Shown here: one piece after another, positions 1-13,111 of the stretch
How positions within the stretch are numbered: position 1 is the stretch's first letter
How the letters are laid out: every line of letters begins with the position of its first letter
Source: Lepturacanthus savala
Taxonomy: Eukaryota > Chordata > Actinopteri > Scombriformes > Trichiuridae
Length of the DNA stretch: 64,000 nt
Direction: 5' to 3'
NCBI GenBank assembly: GCA_030544235.1
Contig: CM060469.1
Location: forward strand, 10,376,017 to 10,440,016
Made by a program: the position numbers and the translations under genes
The notes under the pieces: model-generated
The model's database searches: none
What the model saw: the letters and a program-made list of their open reading frames with translations, nothing else
What the model was told of the DNA's origin: nothing

Positions 1-591
1 CAATTGATTAAAAGAAGCTAAAGTTCTGTTTATGAATCTTCACACTTGAGCTGCGAATTTTCACACAACTCCCACGAACCTCGGTTCATATTTAACAAAG
101 ACGACTACTGTACACCGCCGCCACAAGCGACACATTGTTTATTTAGCGACTGAAGCAGCAAAACTGGAGAATATGTCTGCCTCTAAACCGTGGCAGCGTG
201 GGCTCGCGGATGGAGGCTTGCCTCTGAATCCCGTGTTTTTCTAGCGGGATCTTTAGGTGAACGTCTCTGTTGATGAGCGGCCATATTTCAGCTCCACTGA
301 GCATGCTGCTACGCCATGTGTGTTTTCGCAGCAATCGATACGGGGGCTCCGCTGCCTATAGTCTGTTTTTTTTTTTGTTATCTTCACAGGGAGACACCCT
401 CCAATCTATCCAGTTTATCAGCAAATCCAAATTAAACAAATCTCACCACAGCTTGTGCCTGTCCTCTGGCGTTCCCTTCATTAATTAGACGTCTAAAAAT
501 ATCAAACCCCTCCAAGACTTAATTAACCCATCGACTCTATTTGGTAGCTTGTGCATGCCTGTCTTCAGAGGGGAGACAAATGACTTTTATC

Positions 592-655
592 AGAGAGAGA
601 GTGTGTGTGTGTGTGTGAGAGAGAGTGAGAGAGAGAGAGAGAGAGAGGGAGAGTG
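592..655. repeat. GA/GT compound microsatellite
   Basis: Alternating GA and GT dinucleotide runs, imperfect, about 64 bp. Confidence 0.9.
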
Positions 656-3129
656 TCGTTACATGCATGACTGTCTGTGCAGGTTTTGGTTAAAAGTAAG
701 CCTCCGCATATATATTCTGTAGGTGCTTTTCAGCACTTATGTGTTTCTGTAGGTGAATTGTATTTATTTGCACTGCCTTTACATTCACCTATACCTTTTT
801 TTTTCACCCCATACTGGCAGTGAAATGTGAAATTGAGCTTTAAGACCTAGAAGACACACCACTCACAATCCATAATCCCCATCAATCACACCTTCCCCCC
901 CCATGCTAACTTGGCACAGGAGAGTCAAAGGCTGCTTTGATCCGACATTCTCTGTGATTAACAGAGAGTGGGATTTAATAAAGCCATAATTGATCAATTA
1001 TTCAAGCAGTTTGGATTTGATGTGACACTTGTATGGATGGTAATCATGGGCGGGCATGCATTGCAATGCCAGAGTTTAGTAGAATTAGTGTCATAGGAAG
1101 TTTACTTTTTTTTTTCTGGGATGCAAACACAACAAACCTCTAATGCTGTCTTATAAAAATCTGTCCATTTAACACCAGGTGCTGTTTATTCTTTTCTAAT
1201 ACAACAACAGTTTTGTTTTTTGTTTTTTATCTGCAACCATCTGTAGTTTGAAAAAAGATTTGGTTTTATTTCCCGATGATAATATAATGGCATTGTTATT
1301 TTCCAATAAATGACATTTGAATCAGAAAATGATTAGTCATGTGTCTGACGCATTAGTGACATTTGGATGCAGCCTATCTCCTCCTGACATTTGCCACAGC
1401 CAGTCAGCTGTCTCTCAGTTCGCTGTGAACCTGTGAGTGGTGGGTTAGTCATTTTCTTTTGGCAGATGAAAGTTTCATGTCATCCCTGAAGAAATACAAA
1501 CAGCGATCTGATATGTGAATGATTAAAGCCCGGAATGTAAAATTAGCAGGATACCTACATCTTAATGCCTCAAAATCGTAGTTGAAGCACACACCCAGCC
1601 GTCGGGTTGCCGGGTTTGATGCCAACTGTGTCAAACGATCAGCCTGTGTCATGACAAGTGATGAATCATGCAGGGCAGCGACAAATTTCAACTAATCAAT
1701 ACATTTTAAAACAGTATTTAACATTAACTGTACCATGTTACCATGTAAATCCTTCGTATGAGTCCATCTAGCATATGCTTCAGCAGCAGTGTTGCCTCTG
1801 GATTTTGCTCCTCTCCAGTCGCTCTACTTCTGTGATTCATAGCGCACCGTTCGCGGGGGCTTTGAAGCTGCTGCAGGACTTGCAGACGCTGCCATTTTTA
1901 CTCAGTTGTTTTGCTGTGCTGAACATAGACACCATTTCTGGCAACTCGCGATGTCCCTGTCGCTATTGGCTGGTACGTGTAAATATAAAGTCATACACAT
2001 GTTTTTCTACCCCTTTAAACGCTCTATGGATGACTGATTTTGTTTAAAAAATATAGCTTTTTAATAAAAAATTGTACACACTGTATTCAACCTTTAACCT
2101 ATTTAAGCCTATTTTGCCAGAGATTTCATGCATATAATTATATCAGTTGAGTCACTAACAATAATTTTTCCAATTCATTTCATTCCATTTTGTAACCTTG
2201 TTAAAAAATAGCATTTTAATGGCTATTATAGTTGCTGTTTGCACAAATATGGCCATAAAGAAAAAAACTATTTATCCCGTGCATGTCAGGGTTGAAAATA
2301 TTCTAAATTCTTTCTGGGAGGGTATGTTCATGTTCTTGGGGGGAATGAGGGAATGAGAACTTGATGACGTCATATGAGACTTTTCTCGCTTAAAACCCTT
2401 TTGTCTAAGTTGTCTCCTATCATGTCATTAGAAAAGACAAAAATCTGTATGAGTAACATTTCAATTTTTTATTTTAAGCATAAAATGACAGTCATAGACT
2501 CATGCTCATAGGCTTGAATGGGTTAATAGTAGCTGCAAGAAGAAGAAACTCTCCCTGACTGCAGCCCTGTTGTTTCTGTAGCATAGCAAAGAAATATGGG
2601 GCCATGTCAGATTTAACTTAATGAAACCTATAGCTGGGCAGACTGGCTCTCTGCCAAGGCCGGTCCGGCTGCCAGCATGTTATAGTGACAGATGGATACA
2701 GCATTGGAGAAGCCTTCAACTTCCACACGGGGTTTAATGATTAGTGACAACGTCATGTTTTCCGAGCACAAATCAGTGACGTGTACGGTGGATGCACGTC
2801 CAGTCTGAAGAGTCTGACCATCGTACACCCTCACACCTGAGGAAAAAACAGGGAGAAGCGAGGGCTTTTTGCTTCGGAGGGTCTCGGTTGGTGTACATGT
2901 GCATCTCTGGTGTTTGCCTGTTAGACTTTGACAACTTCGAATGTTACAGTATTTGAAATGTTAAGCAAAATATATGTGTGTGTGGGTGTGGCAGAGAAAA
3001 TCAGGGTATTTGTCAATATTATATCAGTGTCATGGTGTTTTATGGTATTTTCTTTATCATCATGCATGACTAGGTGTTTTCCCAACATTTTACATGCTTT
3101 ACACTCATTGGTTTATATGATAAATTCAT

Positions 3130-3181
3130 ATCATAAAAAAACACTGGTATTCGGTATGTAACGGTATATTGCCCAGCCCTA
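3130..3181 (-). mobile_element. hAT-type transposon end (relic)
   Basis: On the minus strand the sequence begins CTAGGGCTGGGCAATAT, a terminal motif shared by many non-autonomous fish hAT-like elements. The body, probably extending toward about 2930, is degraded and no second terminus was found. Confidence 0.35.
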
Positions 3182-4402
3182 GAGAGAGAGAGAGACATTT
3201 TGTGTGACATGAGATTGGCATTCTAATCATTATGTCACTATTTTAATAAGCTACACACTAACCCTAACCATATTCAATAGAGAAACCCATTATGACCACA
3301 TAATAACATTTCTACATGCTGTGTAATGACATGTACCATAATGGTTCATAAAATGCTTTAGCTCCACAGACCTGCATTATGTGCTATGACTATTATATGG
3401 CTTCCATGTGCTCTGAGTGAAGTGGGTGAGAGTCATGTCAAGTGAAATAACCTTCTCTTAGCACGCTGCTTCCAGAGAGTGCGGATGTAAGACGCTCCGT
3501 TTGTCTTCCAGCTTGCTCCGCATTCAACATTTAAGACGAGCACGATGCTGCTTGTTTGGCACGAGTCCAACTGAGATACCCTGTTCTCACTCCAAATTGG
3601 ATAACAGCGATGCTGGATACTCAATTACCTGGTTTAACGAGTGGAAGAAAATTGCAACAACGTAAAGCGCCTGGCTTGTTTTAAAGGCATGTCTCTACAC
3701 GCAGTAGGCACAGGGATTGCAAAGATAGTAGCATCTTTAGCTTCTGTCTTTTGACAATCCCTAAGATAAACAGCCCAGACAAAAGCATAACAGCATTTCA
3801 GTATGGTGTTTTTTTGGTGTTTTTTTTGTTTTTTTCCAGTTTTTAACCTGGCCGAACTGGGGGAAAAAAAAACAAAAAAAAACCTTCATCAAGAAAATGA
3901 TGAAAATGATCCAGTGGAACTGGAACTGGATGAAACTAACTGCGCCATAGGTATGGTTTGAAGTAGAATGTCCATCAAACGGTGCATTGCTTCATGAGTT
4001 TTATGCTGGTTTTTACAGTTTTAATGCTTTGATATTGCCCCATTTAGATTTAAATGGTCCTCTAGGAGTTAAGAAGAATTTCAGTCGTTAAATTATACGA
4101 TTATGCTTTAGAGGTGGCTTTTACACATAATAATATTGAACAACGTAAGTGACATGCAATCTAGTGTAAGGGGTTAATCTACAATACCAGAAGAAAAAAA
4201 AAAAAAACGTCTGAATGTATTTCTTTATAATAAAGAGCTAATCGTGTTCAGCGCGGTCAGAAGCTTTGAATGAAATCAACTCAAGTAGAAACCTTTCAGC
4301 GTTTTCCTTTTACTGCCAAAGTTCCTCCTTTTCTCACTGTATTTCCACTGCAGCTCAACAGAGAAACACTGTCCAACCACTGTGTGTGCCCTTGCCACCC
4401 AG

Positions 4403-4617
4403 GTGCCCCAGGATGAGTGGGGGGGCTACCCCGGCGGCGGGAAGGACGACGAGATCCCTTGTCGCCGGATGCGGAGCAGCAGCTACGTCAAAGCCATGGG
4501 GGACGAGGAGAGCGGGGATTCGGACTCGAGTCCCAAGACGTCGCCTCAGAAGATGGTGCGGCCGGACGCCCTGGTCAAGGCCATCATCAGACCCAGGGAA
4601 CTGCTGGACTCTCAGAG
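4403..4617 (+). CDS. dlgap2: dlgap2 coding exon, first guanylate-kinase-binding repeat in window
   Basis: The exon starts after a pyrimidine-rich tract ending CACCCAG, in phase 0, and reads VPQDEWGGYP..., then IPCRRMRSSSYVKAMGDEESGD, and ends at RELLDSQ plus two bases (AG) before a GTACAA donor. The RxxSYxxA pattern (RSSSYVKA) is the GKAP repeat whose phosphoserine binds the GK domain of PSD-95-type MAGUKs. It ends in phase 2 and can join either the 69-nt exon at 13043 or the exon at 14274 without changing frame. The 5' boundary matches the position expected for DLGAP2 from family knowledge. Confidence 0.92.
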
Positions 4618-7049
4618 GTACAACACGTGCAACTTAAAGGTCCCAGCAGCAGTTCAGTTTTGCTTTCATTCGTTCTCTTGCATGACCTTGTTAGTGTCTC
4701 CACTTTGCCTCCGGTGTCGTTTTCACAAGACAAAGAATATGCATCTTAACAGCTTGCGGTTTCTTTTTCTTTTTTTTGTTTTTTTGTCTTGTGATCATAA
4801 AACTACTACATTTAGGATATTTTGCATGCTCCACCTCTTATTCAATATTTCAGCAACAATTTGCTGGACTGTCATGACAACTGACTCGTGCATTCATTCA
4901 CACTTTTTCTCTAATGCCACCATGAGGTTGATATATTTTTTTATTTTTAGAGAAATAGCTGAAGAACTGTGCTACATTGATGCTGGCATGGCTAATTTTC
5001 ATTTGCAGATTTTTCAAGTAATCAATTAAATCTCTATCCGCCATATTGTCAGGAATTATATCCACTTTGAAAAGTTTGACCTCCATATTCTTCTCATTAG
5101 ATTCATGTTGTAGTGTTTTGTAAGTTTTTGATAACCCCCCCTCTTTTGTCGCTTCCTTTGTATATGTCATTAACAATTTCTCTATTAAGTAGTTATTTAA
5201 AAGTTTTAACCACTTTTCTGTGGTTCTTATTCTATTCTATGTTAGTGAGTTCACTTGTCGGGGGCCTGTAAGTCAACCTCTGTGACTCGTAGCTGCTCTG
5301 CTTCCCCCTCGGTCCTGTCACCTTGGTCCAGCTGCTTGCGTCATCAGCCTCTGTCCTCTCCGCCTCATCCACAATAAAAATACCCATGTCCTTCAGCATG
5401 AGTGCAGCCTCTGTTAATGTAGTGAACATCTGGAATCAGGAATTCTTACCCTGATTACAGAAATTCTTTAAGCTGTGCAAGTACCTTTACATTCTTTTAT
5501 TATTATGTTTTTTTTAATATGTACCATACCAGTTTCCTCTTTATTTCAGTTGTGTAGTCTTGATCAAAACAGACGGTCATCCTTCTATATATGATCTTTT
5601 CACTGTTTCAGTAACATTACCTGCATTATTTGCACTATCCTTCTTGCAAGGCCTCCCTTTTCATCTGTCTTTTTCCTTGTTGTGAGTTCAGCTCACTTTC
5701 TACTCTTCTCTTTCAATGATGTTTTCAAGAGCTAGTTTTAATTGTATTCGCGTAAAAGCTAATTTTCCACCTTATCCCCTACAACATGGTACCACAGAAA
5801 GTCCTTGTCTCTTTTGTTCTTCTGAAAAACGGATTTATGTTATTTACATTTCTCCAGCAGCTGGAGAAGCACCACTACTACATCAGTGTCAAGCACTTGA
5901 TATCTGAACCCTGTGCTAATTAGAATCTTCTTCTTAGTCATATTGGTGTCTTCAACTGCAGGAAAGTATTCGGTGTCTTCTTCTGGGATGTGTGCTAGTA
6001 AATGGTGAGGAAACAGAGGGCCTTCTTTTTTTGTTTTTTGTAACTCAGCAGCAGAAGAAAGCGCTCATAAGAGGATTACATGATGAGACAAGCTGGAGAC
6101 AATGTCACAGGGAAATAAACACAAGCAACTATGTCATGGAGAGATACAAGGAGAGTTACTAACGTTGTCCATTTGATTACTCACACCGATGAAAAAGAGA
6201 AATGAAGCCTCACTCACAGTAAGTCTATTAGAAAGGTCAGGTTTCTACGAAGGTTTTTTGTGTTATACTGATGATCTACCTATTGTGATATGTAAGTTTA
6301 CAAGGCCAATTATAGTAAAGCTTTTAAAGCAGCAGTTATTCTACCCATCTACAGCTTTATGTCATTCATTTCTTCCCCACTTAACTTGCAACTGGATAAG
6401 CACCAACAATGCATCAAAGAAAAATTCTGTCACCTACTCATAACAAGAGGTCGTTAAAAGAAGCTTCTTCACTCCATTATTTCCAGCTGTTTTTACATAT
6501 TCACTTTTCAATTTACCCAAATCCATAAGTGAAACTATTCAAACGTTACTTATCGTCTTATTTTAGTTCCTATTGTGGTTTTAAATTGTGCTTCAAGCGC
6601 TTCAAACAGCAAATGATTGCATTCTTTATGGCATATTCCAAAACCTTTTTTTAAAAAAGGGGCCAATATGAGGGAGAAAATTCTCTTTGGTTCCTCCTTC
6701 AAAAGAACCTGTTCCTCATTGTTCGAAACAGAAACAGTAATTACAGTATGGATTCAAGTCTATTTTAATATAAGAACATTCCAGACACTCAGACCAGTCT
6801 TTCGAAGCACAATCTTTTTATTTATTTTTTGCTTCTGCCTAGTGCAGTGATTACTTTACTAGTAAAATTTGAGTTTACTTTCCATTAAAAACTTTCAGCT
6901 GCAGCTTAAAGAGCAGGTTGCATGGTCTCGCTATAAAATAGTTAGACATAGTCTTTACGTTTCATTTTGAAAAAAACTCATTGTGCCTGTGCCTGAGTTC
7001 ATAGCTGGGTTAGAGCTAGGGAATGAATTTGAATTTAGAAAAAATAGAG

Positions 7050-7052
<3 letters not shown>

Positions 7053-7091
<39 letters not shown>
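7053..7091. repeat. AT dinucleotide microsatellite
   Basis: Uninterrupted TA repeat of about 39 bp. Confidence 0.95.
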
Positions 7092-7093
<2 letters not shown>

Positions 7094-9136
7094 TATTATA
7101 TCATCTTCCATGATATTAAGTAATTAATTAAACTTGGGGTATTATTTAGTAAAAATGATTAGTATGACACTGAAGGCAGAAATGAATATAATTCAGTGGG
7201 ATTTAATCAACCCCAATTACTAACCCCAATTATTAGCTAGTTAGTTAGTTATGCTTTAATTAATCTGGAAATCTAATTGAGATCAGGAGTGTAAAACATT
7301 TAAATAACACAAAATACAGGAAGGTTTAAAATAGTCCAAAAAAATGTGTTTTTATCGGTAAGAAGAATACAATCCCCAGTGTTTCGACTGTCAGTGTCAT
7401 GCTACTGTAGCGAGGGAAATCTAGGAATCATCCTGACAGTGTTTTAATTAAAGACATGCTTGGATAGGTAACATTGCATTTAGATTACTCTCACATGCCT
7501 AAAAGCGTGTAGCAGCATTACCTGTGCTATATCTGAAGGCATAAGTACATATTTAGGCACTAGTAGGTAGAGTGGGAGAAAGAAAAGAATGAATAGATGT
7601 GTACTGTGGTTGTCTCAACTGTGCCTGAAAATAATGGATTATAATGGAATATAATTTGTGATTTATTAATAAATACATGGAATTGCAAAAATTGACAAAA
7701 GCGAAAGGGGAAGCCACATGAAGCGCTGACAGTTGAGACTTTTTTTGCGTTAAAGGCAAAGTGGTTCAACTGTTGCACAATGTGTATAACCTTTATCTTC
7801 CTGCAGTGCCTTTTACTCAGGGAGATTCGCTAGACGGTAGAAACACACGTCCCTGCGTGTCCCTGGGCTGCTGCAACTTCTGCATAAATCACATCATATC
7901 TCTGTCCTGCTCCTGGTCTGCATGGGACCGCAAATAATGTGTCATAAATTGTAGACGTTATGCAAAGATGACCTTGCGTCTGACCTCTGTGTAGAGTGTG
8001 GCCCGTGACAGACACATAGCTGCAGTATGTAATGACTGTCACGTCGATATAGAGCACATGCACTGGCTAACATTGATGATCCGCTTACTCTTATTGTCGT
8101 AGCCTCGTCTCTGGCTCCTCGTCCCTGATGTCTCCCACACTGCTCATTGCCATTCAGCAGTGTTTTTTCCTTTTTTTTTCAAATGTTACTCTCATACAGA
8201 GCGGCTTCTTCTCCTGGAAGCATGGAAATCATGACAGGCGACACCTAGAGAGTGCTGATACACACTCACTTAACTGACCCTGCTGCAGACACATGGAACA
8301 GAATTAATGATGAGCATCTCTGGCAGAGAGTTTGTGACATCTCTCTACAGGATGACAAGAGAAGGAAATGGGGGCAGCAGAGATCCAGATCTAGCTTTTA
8401 AAATGCATGGGGGGAAAAAAGTAGTACCCTAATATGCTCATATAATCAACCAGATATTTATCTCGGGGGATATATAATGACAAATTGAATGTTATGGATT
8501 GTGAATACGCAGGATCATAATGATATCTCTCGCAGAAGATGCAGTCATTTGACCTTTCTAATAGCTCTTTCCGAATGGGATGTAATGTGGCAGCCACAGT
8601 GAGGTATGCTCCTCTTTTCACATCTCGCAAAATCTGTCCTGCCTATCCGTTTTGAATGGCTGTAAATGGTGAATGATTTATGTGGATGCAACAGCAGGAA
8701 GGGCTATCAGTCGCGGTTATTGTCCTCCAAGGCCCCTCTGAATAATGTCTCTCTCAGTGGTCGGGCTGGGAGTGTACTGGGTCCCGCTGAAAGGGAGATA
8801 TTGACCAGCATGGATCATGCTGTGGGGGCCTACCTCTGAGCCCACTGACAGCTGCGGCAGCGTTATTGAGTCTGGTGGAGTAGGTTTGTTGTTGCGTTCA
8901 TTGCAAACACCAGGAGTCTCCCCAAGGGTGTCGTTAATGAAGAGTGCTGATACTCCCCCCAAATCCACTCTGAGAGTGACGTTATTTGATATTCTTGCTC
9001 TTGGATTCAAATCATCTATTCTGTATCTATGCTCTTGTGCAGTCTCTGGAATATTGTGTTTTTTATGGTAACAATATGATTTTGTTGTTGGCATTGGCAA
9101 TACTTCAATTCCCTTAGTTGGCAGTCATATATATAC

Positions 9137-9415
9137 ACACTACCATTCAAAAGTTTGGGGTCACCCAGACAACTTAGTGTCAAACTTTTATTTACCACCA
9201 TGGGTTGTTAACTGAATAGAAAATATAGTCAAGACACTGACAAGGTTAGAAATAATGATTTTTATTTGAAATATTTTTTCCTTCAAACTTTACTGTTTTC
9301 AACTGTGCTAACATGATTGCACAAGGGTTTTCTGATCATCCATTAGCCTTCTGACGCAATGAGCAAACACATTGTACCATTAGAACACCTGAGTGATAGT
9401 TGGGCCTCTATACAT
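9137..9415 (-). mobile_element. Tc1-like non-autonomous element, truncated copy
   Basis: It begins with the inverted-repeat end CACTACCATTCAAAAGTTTG and continues as the reverse complement of the family's right half: the TGACAAGGTTAGAAATAATG segment, then AGCCTTCTGACGCAATGAGC. It stops at the GGGCCTCTATAC point, where a second copy begins, so its other terminus is lost. I recognise the family from fish genomes as Tc1/mariner-like. No transposase frame remains. Confidence 0.7.
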
Positions 9416-9604
9416 CTACCATTCAAAAGTTTGGGGTCGCTTAGAAATGTCCTTATTTTGGAAAGAAAAGCGCTGTTTTTTTCTATGAAGATAACTTCAA
9501 ACTACTACTTCCAGCAACTATCACTCATGGTGGTAAAAAAGTGTGACTTTTCATGGAAAACAATGAATTGTCTGGGTGACCCCAAACTTTTGAAAGGTAA
9601 TGTA
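9416..9604 (+). mobile_element. Tc1-like MITE, internally deleted, both ends present
   Basis: Left end CTACCATTCAAAAGTTTGGG and right end CCCAAACTTTTGAAAGGTAA are inverted repeats of each other. The left interior (TTAGAAATGTCCTTATTTTG) matches the copies at 34627 and 53835. About 190 bp, with no coding capacity. Confidence 0.75.
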
Positions 9605-11659
9605 TAAATATATATATAGACCTGACATTAATTCATATTGCACAGTTTGCAAAAAAATCCATTCAGATTTGAACGTATATTTTTTGATTTTTTCCTATGT
9701 GTGACTATTTTCAACTCTTATTCTCAGCACCACAGTGGTGTGGTCCACACTTGTTTTGAGGCCACACATAAGAGGCTCCACCGATACGTGTGCCACCTGA
9801 CGAGGGCTCGCATGCTATTACGGTTCATCGGCCTTGTTGGGATGGAATTAGATTGGATTCAAGACAGACGTTGCGTAGGTAGGATTTTCTCTGCACTTGT
9901 AGATATTTGATGTCCCGCGGGGGCATTCAGATGGGCCAGGCACAAATTTGACAGCAGCGGCTCCCTGAAGCAAATCATGTTAAAGTGAGAACAGGCTGTC
10001 AGGTTGTGTCACGGCCCTCCATCTTCCCCTCTTTCAAGCTCTCGTCGCTCTCATGGTTGACAGGGTCGCCTCTTTGTTCTTCTCACCAATAAAGAATACA
10101 TCACAGCCACAGGCTCGCTCTGCTGGAACATCCTGTGCACTAGAAGTAAAGTTAGATGTCAATGATTGTTTTAATTAATAATCATTTACATCCCCACACC
10201 CCCTGACTCCATTACAACTTCACCCTTGGTGAAGGAGCCGACAGCTATGATGAATTACATATGAATCTGCTTTTTTGTGCCATGGTAGGACCTGCCAAAT
10301 ACGTTTAAAAGATGTATTAATGATGATGCGAACTGAATGACGTGGCAGATTCTACTACGTGCGATTAGCATAATGAATCACTGACTCTATCAGGAATGAT
10401 TTGTCACATCTGATGACACAACGAGACACATGCACAGAAGAGTTCACATCTGTCACCAGCAGCTTAACTTTGCTTTTATATATTTGCGGTGCTGTGTCTA
10501 AACACCACAAGCCAGACAGTCCCTCCCAATAACAATTTATTTGCCCCCCCCAATCCACGAGTAGATTCCTGAGTCACTACAATTAATCAAAGCTAACACT
10601 GGCAAAGCATTTGATGATTCCTGATTCAACATAAAGTAATTACTCATTCAGAGAGCATTTGGTATGAGCGTCTCTCCCTCAGATCTCAAGGTCAGAGCAG
10701 AATTCCAATCCATTGATTTGTGCCTGTGTGGGACGTGTCATGCATGGGAGTTAGCCTACATTACTTCCTGTTTTTTCAAGCCCTTTTCTCCACATTGCTT
10801 TTCACCAATGTGAATATAACACCTAATACTATGGAACAAAAGATAGATCATGTTGGTCTCCTGCTAATTTCTCATTCTTGAATGGAGAAAGTAATGGATG
10901 TATGGAAGAGAGAGAATGTGAATATGATGATTGCAGTGTATTAAACACAGCTTTATTTATTTATTCACCTTCAGTGTTTCCTGTTCAAGATTGTATTCAA
11001 TCTCGCTCCTCTTTATCCTCCACCACGCTGACAAAACCATTGAGGGGAGTGAGCGATCGTTCTCCCTCGGGCTTTGCAGTGCAGTTTGTTTATGAAGAGG
11101 GATATATTTCTTTTGATTTCCACATTCTGTACTAGAAGGCACTTTTTTCCCCTAAATCTGGTTGTGTGGCCTCATCCACTTGCCCCCAGTGTTTTTTTTG
11201 TCGGTACATAACACCGATTTCACTAAAGCTGTACTCCTGCAGCTACGTTTGCATGCTTTAGAATTGTCCTTAGTACATTACCATTCAATCAAATGCTTTA
11301 CATTGAAACTTCCTCCCCATACTACAGCTATTATCAATGCTGGATTTAATGTAAGCACAAACAAAATATTCACTTACCAGAAGGAAAGGCAGGAAGTACG
11401 AGCTTCCTCTCATCCCTTAGTGCAACAATGGAAGTGCATTAGCACAAATCAGAGGCATTAGTGGAAATATGTTCTGGCAGCCTCTCCTCAGCTGGTGCTC
11501 TTTACATCTGATCTTGTCAGCTAAAAGCCTGACTAAGTTTCAGTACTCGGAGAACAATGTTGGTAGTAGCTTTTATTCCTCCATGCTAGTGAGAACTATG
11601 GCCAGAAACACTCTGTTTTCAGGTTGTCCATATGTCTATAAATCTGTTCTGTTCTTGTG

Positions 11660-11900
11660 AACACAATATCTCATGAATGCCTTAAGGGGATTTCATCTAG
11701 TTGTAGCACAAATGCCCATTTGGACTCAAGGATAGATTAGATTTTGGTGGTCAAAGGTCAAGATCACTGTAACCTCTCACCAGTACTGGTCTTATGAATG
11801 CCATATCTCAGAAACACCTGGAGGAGATATTATTACATCCTACACAAATGTCCACTTGAGCTCAAGGATGAAATTGTTAGAATTTGGTGGTGAAAGGTCA
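11660..11900. repeat. Two diverged copies of an interspersed repeat unit
   Basis: Two units share ATGAATGCC at the start, then ACAAATG(C/T)CCA(T/C)TTG, then CTCAAGGAT, then TTTGGTGGT(C/G)AAAGGTCA, spaced about 120 bp. The pattern is common as tandem blocks in fish genomes. Its origin is unclear. Confidence 0.5.
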
Positions 11901-13042
11901 ACCATTTGGAACCAGAATGCTTACCACACATCAGTTTGAGATGGAGAGCAAGGAAATAATCACGCCAAATAGACTCGGGATCGATCAGGTGGCCAGATGA
12001 CAAAAGCCAGGTTGCCAGTTTTTCCAGGACTTAGCAATAAGTTGCCATCTGTAATGACCAAAAAACCTTTGCTTAACATCACATCCGAAGAACACCATCT
12101 CCTACAGCACAGTGTCCTTGTCACTGCACTGGAGCATTGGGCTTTTTCTCATTAGGACTGGAGGGAAGTCTGGCCCCTAATGGCCCATAAACTCCACTTC
12201 CAGTCATAATTTAATATTCCCAGGAGGTCTCTAATCCAAGTACTTGCCAAGCCCACACCTATTTAGATTCCATAGTTCCAAGTTCAAAGGTCAAAATGTT
12301 CTGCAAAGGCTCTTTTCTGGCCATTATTCAATGCCATGACTCAAGGAAAGACGGGGAGATTGTGACCATATTTCACATTTGGACATATTGGTGACACCAA
12401 TATGGTGGCCATTGTACAGATCTTCAGTGCTGCTGGGTTGAAGACGTGTGTGAAGCATGCTTTTTTCTTTTTTTTTTTTTTAGAAATCACAACTTCTGTG
12501 TAGCAGCATCCATGTCAGAAACATTGAATACTTCCATTTCTAGGCACAGGCATACAACTGTGAGGTGGTATTTCTAGTTTTTATCTTCATTTGATTTAAT
12601 TATTGCCTTTGTTGGTCTAGCTACATAGGAAACGATTATCTGGTTCATGGTGGAGTATAGTTGTATCTTGTTTGTAGCATTTAAGTGAATTTTTCAATCA
12701 CTGCTGGTGGACAGTGTGTGTGTGCACCTATTGTGCAACTAAACTCATAACACACTCCTCATTGCGTGCCTTGTATGTCTGTACATGTTTCATTTAGAGG
12801 ACATTTGCCTCAACTGGGCAACACTTTCTACCGACTGAAAGCAACTATAACATTCTCCCACTTTGATCATCACACGAAGGCCATGTCGGTCATATTTTAT
12901 CACCCTAATGTTTGCAGCACATTGGTGAAAACCCCCAAGCAAACATTCAGTGCACCACAAACCCACTTTTTCCCAGTGACGTCACCTCCATCCAACTCCC
13001 ACTTGTGGGACCCAGTAACTCTGTTTTCTTCTCTACCCACAG

Positions 13043-13111
13043 CTCTTACCGCCTGGATAAAATCAACAGTGACATGCGTAACTACATCACCAATTTTGCT
13101 GCAGACTTAAG
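13043..13111 (+). CDS. dlgap2: dlgap2 69-nt cassette exon
   Basis: A strong acceptor (TTTTCTTCTCTACCCACAG) and a GTGAAT donor bound 69 bases. With the AG left by the exon at 4403 it reads S-SYRLDKINSDMRNYITNFAADL and leaves AG, exactly the phase needed by the exon at 14274. Length is a multiple of three and both boundaries are phase 2, so inclusion or skipping keeps the frame. The mammalian DLGAP2 sequence I remember seems to go directly from the preceding segment to the QSYLQ segment, so this is probably optional or lineage-specific. It encodes a basic/amphipathic 23-residue insert between two GK-binding repeats. Confidence 0.7.

Larger units (their letters stand above)
1..4402. other. dlgap2: dlgap2 intron (upstream part)
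   Basis: I see no convincing exon here. The stretch is AT-rich and holds a GA/GT microsatellite (592-655), a transposon end (about 3130-3181) and short A/T runs. Short open frames show no splice context or family resemblance. The large N-terminal dlgap2 exon known in other vertebrates is not present, so it must lie upstream of the window. The last 60 bases form the polypyrimidine-rich acceptor of the exon at 4403. Confidence 0.6.
4618..13042. other. dlgap2: dlgap2 intron
   Basis: I see no supported exon. Contents: an AT microsatellite (7053-7091), two abutting Tc1-like inverted-repeat elements (9137-9604) and a duplicated interspersed repeat (about 11660-11900). Two short minus-strand open frames at 4898-5176 and 5232-5429 could be transposon relics, but I recognise no domain in them. 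Confidence 0.6.

Noticed and set aside
4898..5429. Two minus-strand frames (92 and 65 codons) in the first intron
   Set aside because: Composition is somewhat protein-like and they may be a decayed transposon gene, but no domain is recognisable, so they are not annotated.
8717..9100. 127-codon minus-strand frame
   Set aside because: Partly overlaps transposon-adjacent intron sequence; no motif, no splice signals. A conserved non-coding element is possible but cannot be judged here.
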